Shown here piece by piece: positions 7,762-15,251 of a stretch of 19,818 bases of DNA (position 1 is the stretch's first letter; every line of letters starts with the position of its first letter). The notes beneath the pieces are model-generated. The model did no database searches. It was given only the letters and a program-made list of their open reading frames with translations, and was not told the origin of the DNA. The stretch comes from an uncultured Clostridium sp. (GTDB taxonomy: Bacteria > Bacillota > Clostridia > Lachnospirales > Lachnospiraceae). The DNA lies in assembly GCA_938036545.1 (NCBI GenBank), contig CALHQJ010000131.1, positions 1-19,818 on the forward strand. Reading direction: 5' to 3'. A program made the position numbers and the translations under genes.

Positions 7762-8796
7762 TTACTGTGGGCCTGCCTTGTGATGCTTGGAAATTGGCTT
7801 AACATGGATATTTGCTCTCTGCTCTGCCTCAGCCCAGTAAATCTCATCTGCTACCTTAGCTTCTGGATTCAGCTCAACGCCGTCCAGAATCATTTCTTTA
7901 AACTTCACATAACCAGCTCTGTCGATCAGGTGACCGCCATGGAGATATTCTGGCTTGTAGTCCATTACCCATGCAGAGAATTTCTGCCAGTTAGCGAACA
8001 TGCCCAGAACTACATCCTCAGTTACCCAGTTTAAGAACAGCTTGCCCATACGTGGGAACTGCTTACCGGAACGTCCGCCCAGAGTAACTCTCCATAAGTG
8101 CTTGTCTCCTCTGGTCCAACCGCCGGTAGGACAAGCGATAACACACTCACCACAGCCTACGCAGCAGCAGGTATCTTTGTCGATCTTGCCGTGGTCATTT
8201 AAGGAAAGAACGCCAGTAGCGTGGTGGTCACAGGCCTTTACGCAGGCGCCGCATCCGATACAACGATCCTGATCGTAAACCATCTTGTAAATACCCATTA
8301 CACCAAAGTCATTGAAGTTACCCTTTGCACAGTCGTTTGGACATCCTGCAACGGAAACCTTGATGTGGTAGTGGCTTGGGAATACCAATTTCTCAATCTT
8401 CTTAGCCATTTCATGGGTGTTTGCATTTGCTTTAATACAATGAGAGTTACCGATACATGCCATAACGTTTCTGGCACCGATGGTTGGATAACCCTGATCA
8501 TCAGACTCCATATCGCAGTCACAAATATCAATATTTACATCCTTGATGTAATCTTTAATTAAAGCGTTTACAGCAGGAATGTTCTCATATTTAATACCAG
8601 GCACATTTAAGGTCTGACGCATACCCATATGGAATGTACCGTTGCCGTACTTCTCGCACAGTTCCTGAACCAGAGTCAGGTGCTTTGCATCAATCAGAGC
8701 GCCCGGAACACGGAGCTGAAGCATGAACTCTCCAGGTACCTTGGACTGTCTGAAACAGTTAATTCGTGTCTTTTTAACGTCAATATCGTGATTCAT
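7762..8796 (-). CDS. asrC: Anaerobic sulfite reductase subunit C (siroheme subunit)
   Basis: Catalytic subunit that reduces sulfite to sulfide by six electrons. The 344-residue protein has the sulfite/nitrite reductase siroheme-[4Fe-4S] ligands Cys114-x5-Cys120 (ACIGNSHC) and Cys152-x3-Cys156 (GCPNDC). Two ferredoxin clusters follow, at Cys179/182/185/189 (CIGCGACVKAC) and Cys212/215/218/222 (CVGCGECVIAC). This insertion of two ferredoxin clusters after the siroheme half-site is the AsrC/DsrA-like arrangement. The ribosome site is a weak AAGGGG. It follows asrB by 18 nt and closes the asrABC operon, with a terminator downstream. Siroheme is presumably supplied by the adjacent hem genes. Confidence 0.95.
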   Translation of the reverse strand: MNHDIDVKKTRINCFRQSKVPGEFMLQLRVPGALIDAKHLTLVQELCEKYGNGTFHMGMRQTLNVPGIKYENIPAVNALIKDYIKDVNIDICDCDMESDDQGYPTIGARNVMACIGNSHCIKANANTHEMAKKIEKLVFPSHYHIKVSVAGCPNDCAKGNFNDFGVMGIYKMVYDQDRCIGCGACVKACDHHATGVLSLNDHGKIDKDTCCCVGCGECVIACPTGGWTRGDKHLWRVTLGGRSGKQFPRMGKLFLNWVTEDVVLGMFANWQKFSAWVMDYKPEYLHGGHLIDRAGYVKFKEMILDGVELNPEAKVADEIYWAEAEQRANIHVKPISKHHKAGPQ

Positions 8797-8814
8797 TCTT
8801 GTCCGCCCCTTTCT

Positions 8815-9609
8815 TTAATCTACCAGATATTTAGCTTTGGTGTAGTTAAATACCGGACCCTCTAAGCATACGTAGGTCTCGTCAATACGGCAGTGTCCGC
8901 ACTTACCTACTGCACAAGACATCTTACGCTCGAAGGATACCCAGATCTTCTCTTCCGGAACACCACACTTAACTGCTTCGATGCCGGTAAACTTCATCAT
9001 TGGCGGCGGGCCAACGATTACTACTTCGTAATTGTCGCCAAAGTCTTTAAATGGAACCTTGGATACGAACTGGGTTACAAAACCAACTTCCCATCCGTCA
9101 ATCTTATCTCTGTCCAGAGTGTACATGCAGTTGAATTTGTCTCTCCAGCTCTCCAACTCGTTACGGAATACGATGCCTTCTTCGTTCTTGAAGCCTGCAA
9201 TCAGAGTAACGCTCTCTACATAGCCTGGATTTTCAGCAAATAAACGCAGCATGCTTCTTACAGGAGCAAGGCCGGTACCGCCTACGATTAATACCATATG
9301 CTTGCCTTTGAACTGCTCTTCAACCGGCCAGCCCTTGCCATATGCGCCGCGCAGGAACAGAGTGTCGCCTGCTTCTTTCTTAAAGATTTCGTCGGTTACT
9401 TTACCAACAGAACGGATTGTAAAGTCAATCCAGCCATCGCCGTAAGCGCTGACAGAAATAGGAGCTTCGCCTACCTTCGGGATAGATAACTGTAAGAACT
9501 GTCCGTGGGAAGGTTTAATATCGGTCTCCACCTTAAATGTATATTCGAGTTTTGTTTCCTGTTTTACTTCCAGAATCTTACAGGGAACTGGTTTTACCGG
9601 ATTATTCAT
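8815..9609 (-). CDS. asrB: Anaerobic sulfite reductase subunit B (flavoprotein)
   Basis: Electron-input subunit resembling dihydroorotate dehydrogenase electron-transfer proteins and ferredoxin-NADP reductases. The 264-residue protein has an FAD-binding beta-barrel (about 1-100), a pyridine-nucleotide domain beginning LIVGGTGLAPVRSML (about 107-121), and VVIVGPPPMM near 197-205. The C-terminal [2Fe-2S] motif has Cys232, 237, 240 and 248 (SCAVGKCGHC...VCLEGP). NAD(P)H is the expected donor from the family. A GGGAG ribosome site precedes the ATG. It lies between asrA and asrC with short gaps, as in known asr operons. Confidence 0.95.
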   Translation of the reverse strand: MNNPVKPVPCKILEVKQETKLEYTFKVETDIKPSHGQFLQLSIPKVGEAPISVSAYGDGWIDFTIRSVGKVTDEIFKKEAGDTLFLRGAYGKGWPVEEQFKGKHMVLIVGGTGLAPVRSMLRLFAENPGYVESVTLIAGFKNEEGIVFRNELESWRDKFNCMYTLDRDKIDGWEVGFVTQFVSKVPFKDFGDNYEVVIVGPPPMMKFTGIEAVKCGVPEEKIWVSFERKMSCAVGKCGHCRIDETYVCLEGPVFNYTKAKYLVD

Positions 9610-9627
9610 AGTAATCTCCCTTCCTCC

Positions 9628-10662
9628 TTATTTGTTCTCTTCAGCCACGATTTCTGCAATGGCTTTGTTCATCTTATCAACAGTAGCTGTAATAGAAATA
9701 AATTCCGGACAGCGGGAAATACAACGTCCGCAGCCTACGCACATATGGTAATCTTTGAAACGCTCCTTGTAATCATGGAACTTGTGCAGGATTTTGTATC
9801 TCATACGATCGCCGGCTGTATTACGGAAACTGTGTCCGCCTGCCATATCGGTAAATCCTTCAATCTGACAGGAAGCGCTGGTTCTCTTTCTTTCACCAAT
9901 GCTGCCGTTTTCGTTGTAAGCAATATCAGTTGTTGTGAAGCAGGTACAGGTGCTGCATGCAACGGTACAGCTGCCGCAGGAGATACATCTCTTGTTGTAC
10001 TCGTTCCACATCGGATGCTCTTTTAACTTGGTTAATACTTCCTTATTTGGAATCTCTGGAAGGGTTACTTTGGTCTTGTTCTCAGTTGGGAAAGAAGGGG
10101 TATAGTCTTCAGCAGTCTTGCCCTCAAAATAAGGAGCAAATACGTCATCCTTTACCTCTACCTTTAATGCGCCGTCCTGACAGACAACAGCCAGGCTGTA
10201 GTTATCAGTCTTGTTGGTTCCCATGCTTACGCAGAAACAGGTATCGTCATCTAAATCACACTGCATCATAACGATTTTAACCTTCTCATGCATTCTCTCG
10301 TAATACATGTCGTTAAATCCGCCGTTGCCTAAGTAAATTCTTTCCTGACGCTGCTGAGCTGCAATGTCACATGGACGCATGAAAATTAAAAGCTTCTTGC
10401 TGGTAACCTTGCTCTCTCTGTACTCGTCCTCAGTAAAATAGAATAAAGGCTCGGTAATTGGAGACAGCACTTCCTTTGCCGGAAAATCTGACTTCTCGTC
10501 AAATACGATTTCCTCTACGGTCTTTACCTTGTCATAACGGATAATGTCCGTATCAGAATAGCGGCCCTTGCCTGGGAATCTTTTGGGTGCCCAGATCTCG
10601 TACTCGCTGCTTAAATCGGCAAAAATCTGGTTCACTTCATCAAAGCTTACTTTGTAGCCCAT
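9628..10662 (-). CDS. asrA: Anaerobic sulfite reductase subunit A (ferredoxin-like)
   Basis: Iron-sulfur subunit that carries electrons between AsrB and AsrC. The 344-residue protein has two CxxCxxCxxxC [4Fe-4S] motifs in its C-terminal third, Cys226/229/232/236 (CISCGSCTVAC) and Cys308/311/314/318 (CVGCGRCISRC). Further cysteines lie close behind the first motif (STCTCF). The N-terminal region matches the AsrA/hydrogenase beta-like family, with FMRPCDIAAQQRQ near residue 94. The start follows AAAGGAGG. It is the first gene of asrABC, about 100 nt downstream of a well-formed promoter. Confidence 0.95.
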   Translation of the reverse strand: MGYKVSFDEVNQIFADLSSEYEIWAPKRFPGKGRYSDTDIIRYDKVKTVEEIVFDEKSDFPAKEVLSPITEPLFYFTEDEYRESKVTSKKLLIFMRPCDIAAQQRQERIYLGNGGFNDMYYERMHEKVKIVMMQCDLDDDTCFCVSMGTNKTDNYSLAVVCQDGALKVEVKDDVFAPYFEGKTAEDYTPSFPTENKTKVTLPEIPNKEVLTKLKEHPMWNEYNKRCISCGSCTVACSTCTCFTTTDIAYNENGSIGERKRTSASCQIEGFTDMAGGHSFRNTAGDRMRYKILHKFHDYKERFKDYHMCVGCGRCISRCPEFISITATVDKMNKAIAEIVAEENK

Positions 10663-10764
10663 TGAGTTATCCTCCTTTTATCGTATATATCGCAAAAAAT
10701 TAACATAACATTTTATGGTCTGCCGCATAATTGGGCTGCAACAGACTCTTTGTTATCCTTGTTG

Positions 10765-10794
10765 ATTATAACATGAATCTATCCGTTGTGTCTA
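10765..10794 (-). promoter_or_regulatory. Promoter of asrABC
   Basis: On the minus strand, TAGACA (10794-10789) and an exact TATAAT (10770-10765) are 18 nt apart. The -10 has the extended form TGTTATAAT. Transcription would start near 10758 and leave a leader of about 95 nt before asrA. No clear operator is visible. This is the best-formed promoter in the window. Confidence 0.75.
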
Positions 10795-10824
10795 TACATA
10801 ACTGACAAATTCCGATTTATTTCG

Positions 10825-10862
10825 TAACAGTCCAGCCACGCGAAGACGCATGGCTGAACCCA
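10825..10862. repeat. Short degenerate relative of the cloverleaf elements
   Basis: TAACAGTCCAGCCACGCG, the loop AAGA, and CGCATGGCTGAACCCA form a 10-bp hairpin (CAGCCACGCG against CGCATGGCTG, with one position pairing only as G-U). The left end TAACAGTCCAGCC and the right end GGCTGAACC resemble the outer arms of the element at 14765-14917. The three internal hairpins are absent and the outermost bases are no longer complementary. It lies between the end of the first ASST gene and the asr promoter. No T tract follows on either strand, so it is a poor terminator candidate. Confidence 0.55.
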
Positions 10863-10885
10863 CAATTCTGCAAAATATGGAAGCC

Positions 10886-12763
10886 TTACACCAGAACAGT
10901 TACTCCAGTCTCATATTTCTTGTCATCTACGGTTACCGTAATTTCATATTCACCAGGAATGTTCTCGGTTCCAACAGGGAATTCCACTGCTCTTGCATCA
11001 TGCTCTAAGAAGGTTCCTACACACATTGCCAGGAATGGACGCTTGGTAGTCGGAACAAAATAATGGCGGGTCGGGGTGCCGTTTTTGCCCTCTAAATTCA
11101 GCATAACCAGGGTTCCCTTTTCAAAGCTTGCCTTAAATACCAGCCTGTCTGCTTCTTTTGCAATTTTTGCCTTGTATTCGTCTGGAATCATGCCTGCCGG
11201 TTCTGCCGGAGCTTCGGTCATAAATTCTTCTGTAGAAGTAATATGGCCTAACAGCTGGCCTTTTCCAAAGGTTACACAGTCATTTTCATCATACAGGTGA
11301 AGCTTTTCTGCACGGTAGTAGTTTGCAGGGAGATGCATCTCGTACAGTACCTTGTCATCCTTTACCTCAACGGTAATGGAGCTCAGCTTTACCTCTCCGC
11401 TTTCAATTTCATCCGTAAGGGCAGCACCTGGGAAGTTTAAGTACTCTCCGTTTCTCTGGCCAATACCGCCGGAATGTACCAGGTAGTGGCCTTCCTCGTA
11501 GTATTCGCAGTTGCAGATGTAGCAGGAGAAGAATTCGGCTCCCCGCTCCTTACCGTACTGCCATACCTGACGGATAGTCATGTCATCGGTATTAATGCGG
11601 TAAATAACGCCTCTGGAGAAGTTGTCCTTTGCAGGAATGTATTTTTCTTTTACTTTAGATCTGTAATGGCCGTTGTCAAAACACATAATGTCGCCATTTG
11701 GCAGAACCATACACGCATGCTGCTCATACTGCCAGTCAAACTCGTCGCCTACCGGCTTGAAGAAGTACTTCTGCATGTCTTCCGGCCAGCCCTCCGGATC
11801 GCCGATAATCCAGTTCAGCTTGCCCGTTTCAAAATCACGGTTGATAATTGCATCCTGATGGCGTCCGGAAAATGTCAGGGAATTAGTCTTTTTATCATAC
11901 CATACTGCATTGTTGTGGAACCAGTCGTGAGCATCCTGGCTGCCAGAACCGCCTACCGGATAAACCGGAAGCACGTCCTGGTGATCCCAGGTCTTTAAGA
12001 TCTCGCCGGTCTCTCTGTCAACCATAACACAGTAATCTTCTACAGTTCCTCTCTCTAAAATCTGGCTTAAAATCAGGATATTTCCATTTTCCATCTCCCA
12101 CTCGTCATGATGGTATCCGCCGGGAATCCGGAATTCTTTGTAAATCTTACCAATCATACCCATCTCATAAATACCTGTGGTATGGTATGGCGGTGCAACC
12201 AGACGATCTGTACCTACCAGAAGGCGGCCGTTTCTGGCTCTCTTTAAGTCAAAGGCCAGATTTAAGGTATTATACCATCTGGCGTCGCCTGCATAGTCGT
12301 ATGCAGCAGTTAAGGCCGGAGAAGTAGGACTTACAAACATCATGTTGTCCTCGAAATACTCCGGAGTAGTCTCAATGCTGGTTGGCTTGCAGAGCTTTTC
12401 TGGACGGGCTTCCGTCTGGATCTTTAATTCCTTGGTTTCACCGGTGCTCAGTTCAATCACAACGGTATTTTCATATTCCGGATACAGTCCGTAAATCGGA
12501 AGTACCATGTGGTGCATGTCGCTGGCAGGACGGTACATATAATCTCCTGCTGCTTCTTTTCCCTTTACGGTAACTTTTGCAAATGCCGGCTTTTCAGCCT
12601 CGAACATTACCAATGCAGTCAGCGGCGCAATGATATACGGATTTATCACAACAAATGGATTGTCAATGGTATGGCTTTCTTTTTTATAGTCTGCCAGAAA
12701 TGCCTGCTCTACTGCATATTGGCGCTCGATAATATGATCGATTTCTTTAAATAAAACGCCCAT
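10886..12763 (-). CDS. Aryl-sulfate sulfotransferase, paralog 1
   Basis: Member of the bacterial PAPS-independent arylsulfate sulfotransferase family (ASST/AssT), which moves a sulfuryl group from one phenolic sulfate to another phenol through a sulfohistidine. From the chosen ATG the protein has 625 residues. Active-site equivalents are visible: His218/219 in GGYHHDEWE, His283 and Asn285 in DWFHNNAVWYD, Arg301 in SGRHQDA, and His349 in QYEQHA. The His283-Arg301 spacing equals that of His356-Arg374 in the E. coli enzyme. No signal peptide or membrane segment is present, unlike the periplasmic E. coli protein. The start at 12763 is supported by AGGAGA 7 nt upstream and by the matching MGV start in the neighbouring paralog. 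An upstream in-frame ATG at 12823 would run through a hairpin. Confidence 0.9.
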   Translation of the reverse strand: MGVLFKEIDHIIERQYAVEQAFLADYKKESHTIDNPFVVINPYIIAPLTALVMFEAEKPAFAKVTVKGKEAAGDYMYRPASDMHHMVLPIYGLYPEYENTVVIELSTGETKELKIQTEARPEKLCKPTSIETTPEYFEDNMMFVSPTSPALTAAYDYAGDARWYNTLNLAFDLKRARNGRLLVGTDRLVAPPYHTTGIYEMGMIGKIYKEFRIPGGYHHDEWEMENGNILILSQILERGTVEDYCVMVDRETGEILKTWDHQDVLPVYPVGGSGSQDAHDWFHNNAVWYDKKTNSLTFSGRHQDAIINRDFETGKLNWIIGDPEGWPEDMQKYFFKPVGDEFDWQYEQHACMVLPNGDIMCFDNGHYRSKVKEKYIPAKDNFSRGVIYRINTDDMTIRQVWQYGKERGAEFFSCYICNCEYYEEGHYLVHSGGIGQRNGEYLNFPGAALTDEIESGEVKLSSITVEVKDDKVLYEMHLPANYYRAEKLHLYDENDCVTFGKGQLLGHITSTEEFMTEAPAEPAGMIPDEYKAKIAKEADRLVFKASFEKGTLVMLNLEGKNGTPTRHYFVPTTKRPFLAMCVGTFLEHDARAVEFPVGTENIPGEYEITVTVDDKKYETGVTVLV

Positions 12764-12770
12764 TTCGTTT

Positions 12771-12776
12771 TCTCCT
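12771..12776 (-). promoter_or_regulatory. Ribosome binding site fixing the start of ASST 1
   Basis: AGGAGA on the minus strand, 7 nt before the ATG at 12763. The longer in-frame start at 12823 has no comparable site and would translate the intergenic hairpin, so the shorter protein is preferred. Confidence 0.8.
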
Positions 12777-12796
12777 ATCTGAAAATCAGATGATCT

Positions 12797-12830
12797 GGGA
12801 CCCCCATTCTGGGAGTCCCGCAATTTTTTT
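12797..12830 (+). terminator. Hairpin with T tract between the two ASST genes, plus-strand orientation
   Basis: GGGAC and CCC (12797-12805) pair with GGG and GTCCC (12811-12819) around an ATTCT loop with one C-A mismatch. Seven T follow at 12824-12830. The T tract is on the plus strand, opposite to all nearby genes, so as an intrinsic terminator it would stop antisense transcription. Read in the gene direction it is only an intercistronic hairpin. Confidence 0.5.
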
Positions 12831-12843
12831 GAACTATGATGGA

Positions 12844-14718
12844 TTAGCAGTGAATCTGAACCCCTGTCTCATACTTCTTATCATCTATAATAACTCTTAC
12901 GTCATAAGTACCTTTTAAGCCGGCCTTATTTACGCTGGTCTTGGTATTGCGCTCATCGGAATCCAGGAAGGTACCGCAGCACATTGCCAGGTAAGAAACT
13001 GCGGTGGTGGAGATAAAGTATCTGTGTACTTCTTCACCCTGCTCTAACAGCATCATAACCATCTGGCCCTTTTCAAATCTGGAGAAGAAAGTAAATCTGT
13101 CTACTTCTTCTACGATTCTTGCATTGCAGCTTTCTGGAAGCAGCTCACCGCAGCTTTCCATTGGAATATCGGTCTCAAATTCCTTGGTATGACCCATAGC
13201 GCCTAAGATCTGACCTTTGCCCAGTTCCAGATTGATGCCGTCGCTGTACAGTTTCAGCTTCTCTCCACGGTAGTAGTTGCCTGGGCAGTCCATTTCCAGC
13301 ATCTTCTTGTTGTCGCATACTTCAACAGTAATGCTGTGAAGCTCGCCGCCCATATCCTTTGCAAATGCGCCCAGAGCCTCAGATGGATTTCCGTCTTTGT
13401 CATATGCAATACCGCCGGAATGTACCATGTAGTGGCCTTCGTTGTAGTATTCTACGTTACAGATATATGGAGAGAAGAATTCAGCTCCCTTGTCTTTGCC
13501 GTATTCCCAAACCTGCTCAATGGTCATGTCCTTGGTATTGATGCGGTAGCGGACGCCTCTGGAGTAGTTGTCTTTTGCCTTTAATTCCTTTGCCGGACGG
13601 TCAACCTGCTTGCAGCCGTAGTGATGGTTGTCAAAGCACATTACATCGCCGTTTGGAGTAATTACGTTTGCATGCTGCTCATACTGCCATCCAAAGTTAT
13701 TGCCGATTGGCTTGAAGAAGTATTTGTCTACCATTTCCTGTGGCCAGCCAGCCGGATCGCCGATAATCCAGTTTAATTCACCAGTCTCAAAGTCAATATT
13801 TACCATACTGTCAATGTGACGTCCGGAGAAGGTTAAGGAATTGGTATTCTTGTCATACCATACTGCATTGTTGTGGAACCAGTCTTCCTCAGACCAACTG
13901 CCGGAATGGCTGACAGTCTTTGGATTTAAGAATTTCTTGTAATCCCAGGTCTTTAAAATCTCGCCGGTATTTCTGTCTAACAGAACACACATATCCTCAA
14001 CGGTATCGCTTTCCAGATCTTCGGTCAGGCAGAGGATATTGCCGTCTTCCATTTCAAACTCATCATGGTGATAGCCGCCAGGTACACGGAACTCTTTGTA
14101 AATCTTACCGCATGGGCTGATCTCGTAAAGTCCGGACATGTAATACGGCATCTTAATCAGACGGCTGGAACCCATAATCAGGTTTCCGTTTCTCAGTCTC
14201 TTTACGTCGAATACGCAGGCTACGTTCATATGCCATCTTGCATCACCCGCATAGTCAAATGCAGAAGCCAGATCCTCTCCTGCTGGAGATACCAGGATTA
14301 CGTTATCCTGTAAGTATTCCGGAGTTGTATCCATATAATGGATTACTTCTTTGCCATTGTATACATCTGGTACGTCAATGGTAATCACATTGGAGCCTCC
14401 GCGGTATGCCCGGATCTCTACCTTGTTGGAGTAATTGGAATACAAGCCTACTACCGGAAGCACATGCTTCTTTGCCTTTGGGAAGGTGTGGCTCATGTTT
14501 GCTTCCTTGGTCTTTCCAAGTACTGTAATCGTAACCGCCGTTTCCTCTTCTGTCTCAAAGCATACAACAGCAGACAGAGGGCTTATGATGTACAGGTTGT
14601 ACTTTACCAACGGATTCTGAATGGTGTAATTGCCTTCCTCAAACTCCTTTAACATAGCCTGTTCTGCTTCGTACTGCCGATCAATTAAATGATCCTCATA
14701 AATGTAATTAACGCCCAT
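12844..14718 (-). CDS. Aryl-sulfate sulfotransferase, paralog 2
   Basis: Second ASST-family protein, 624 residues, colinear with the downstream paralog from MGVNYIYEDHLIDRQ to DDKKYETGV near the end. Active-site equivalents are His217/218 (GGYHHDEFE), His282 and Asn284 (DWFHNNAVWYD), Arg300 (SGRHIDS) and His349 (QYEQHA). No signal peptide is present, so it is predicted to be cytoplasmic. The start at 14718 is fixed by GGAGG 8 nt upstream; an earlier in-frame ATG at 14832 lies inside the cloverleaf element and is rejected. The gene follows trxA with the 153-bp element between them, and precedes ASST 1 with an 80-nt gap. The two copies differ enough to suggest different substrates or donor/acceptor roles rather than simple dosage. 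Confidence 0.9.
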   Translation of the reverse strand: MGVNYIYEDHLIDRQYEAEQAMLKEFEEGNYTIQNPLVKYNLYIISPLSAVVCFETEEETAVTITVLGKTKEANMSHTFPKAKKHVLPVVGLYSNYSNKVEIRAYRGGSNVITIDVPDVYNGKEVIHYMDTTPEYLQDNVILVSPAGEDLASAFDYAGDARWHMNVACVFDVKRLRNGNLIMGSSRLIKMPYYMSGLYEISPCGKIYKEFRVPGGYHHDEFEMEDGNILCLTEDLESDTVEDMCVLLDRNTGEILKTWDYKKFLNPKTVSHSGSWSEEDWFHNNAVWYDKNTNSLTFSGRHIDSMVNIDFETGELNWIIGDPAGWPQEMVDKYFFKPIGNNFGWQYEQHANVITPNGDVMCFDNHHYGCKQVDRPAKELKAKDNYSRGVRYRINTKDMTIEQVWEYGKDKGAEFFSPYICNVEYYNEGHYMVHSGGIAYDKDGNPSEALGAFAKDMGGELHSITVEVCDNKKMLEMDCPGNYYRGEKLKLYSDGINLELGKGQILGAMGHTKEFETDIPMESCGELLPESCNARIVEEVDRFTFFSRFEKGQMVMMLLEQGEEVHRYFISTTAVSYLAMCCGTFLDSDERNTKTSVNKAGLKGTYDVRVIIDDKKYETGVQIHC

Positions 14719-14726
14719 TTTGTTTT

Positions 14727-14731
14727 CCTCC
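14727..14731 (-). promoter_or_regulatory. Ribosome binding site fixing the start of ASST 2
   Basis: GGAGG on the minus strand, 8 nt before the ATG at 14718. The ATG overlapping the site (14733) is too close to use it, and the more distant in-frame ATG at 14832 lies in the cloverleaf element. Confidence 0.85.
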
Positions 14732-14764
14732 ATTATGTGTTTTTGCTTTTGAAATGTATATAGT

Positions 14765-14917
14765 TGTAACAGTTCAGCCTTGTATCTTCTTGTCTGCTTA
14801 AAGCATACAAGAAGCGTCAGGCGTCCGCCCAATGAAGATTCGGACAGAAAAATTCTTATGAAAACAAGCTTTCAACGCTTTTTTCTGTCTGAATCTTCGC
14901 AAGGCTGAACTGTTACA
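14765..14917 (-). repeat. Cloverleaf palindromic element, copy 2 (153 bp)
   Basis: The outer arms TGTAACAGTTCAGCCTTG (14765-14782) and CAAGGCTGAACTGTTACA (14900-14917) are perfectly complementary over 18 bp. Inside are a hairpin at 14786-14814 (12-nt arms, 11 paired, CTTCTTGT/ACAAGAAG), a short GGC/GCC hairpin at 14820-14829, and a long hairpin with 19-nt arms at 14834-14852 and 14880-14898 (18 of 19 paired). Read on the minus strand the order is long, short, CTTCTTGT hairpin, exactly as in the element at 2233-2383 on the plus strand. Flanks ATATAGTT (14758-14765) and ATATAATT (14917-14924) match at 7 of 8 positions, resembling a decayed target-site duplication. The element fills most of the gap between trxA and ASST 2 and ends 46 nt before the ASST 2 start codon. 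Confidence 0.85.
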
Positions 14918-14922
14918 TATAA

Positions 14923-15234
14923 TTACATGTTTTCCTTTACCATGTTTACAATAACCGGCTTCTGCTGTAATCCCTGAAGACGCTTTACCTCTGTTCCGTC
15001 CTTTAACAGAATCAGGGTCGGATAGCCTGCTACCCCATATTCAGCAGTTAATTCCTTGTTTTGATCAAAATCTACCTTTAAGATGGTTAAATCATCACCG
15101 AATTCTTTTTCTACATCCTTTAATACAAAGCCCAGCATCTTGCATGGACCGCAGGTGGTAGAGAAAAAGTCGGCCAGAACCAGGCCCTTGTCAGCCAGTT
15201 CCTTAAATTCTGCGCTATTTACTTCTTTTAACAT
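14923..15234 (-). CDS. Thioredoxin-family protein with TCGPC active site
   Basis: A 103-residue small dithiol redox protein, the usual length for thioredoxin. The redox motif is Cys28-Gly-Pro-Cys31 in FFSTTCGPCKML; the Trp that normally precedes it (WCGPC) is Thr27. The cis-proline segment AGYPTLILLKDG is intact. A GGAGG ribosome site precedes the ATG. It starts 17 nt after trxB, so the two form a pair. Given the neighbours it may serve a sulfur-metabolising partner rather than general disulfide reduction; that is inference. Confidence 0.9.
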   Translation of the reverse strand: MLKEVNSAEFKELADKGLVLADFFSTTCGPCKMLGFVLKDVEKEFGDDLTILKVDFDQNKELTAEYGVAGYPTLILLKDGTEVKRLQGLQQKPVIVNMVKENM

Positions 15235-15251
15235 AGTACGTTCCTCCTTGA

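Noticed and set aside
9505..10026. 173-codon plus-strand open frame across asrA/asrB
   Set aside because: It spans the antisense of two well-supported genes and has no domain resemblance.
10891..10902. CCAGAACAGTTA near the end of ASST 1 as a right end of a larger element 3
   Set aside because: It lies within coding sequence for the conserved C-terminus (TGVTVLV) and the match to the other arm is poor; likely chance.
11474..11998. 174-codon plus-strand open frame inside ASST 1
   Set aside because: Antisense shadow of a conserved ASST region; a similar shadow occurs in ASST 2, as expected from shared codons.
12764..12823. N-terminal extension of ASST 1 from an upstream ATG
   Set aside because: It would encode the intergenic hairpin and lacks a ribosome site; the MGV start has AGGAGA at 7 nt and matches the paralog.
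14719..14832. N-terminal extension of ASST 2 into the cloverleaf element
   Set aside because: The extra residues come from the palindromic element; GGAGG directly precedes the MGV start.
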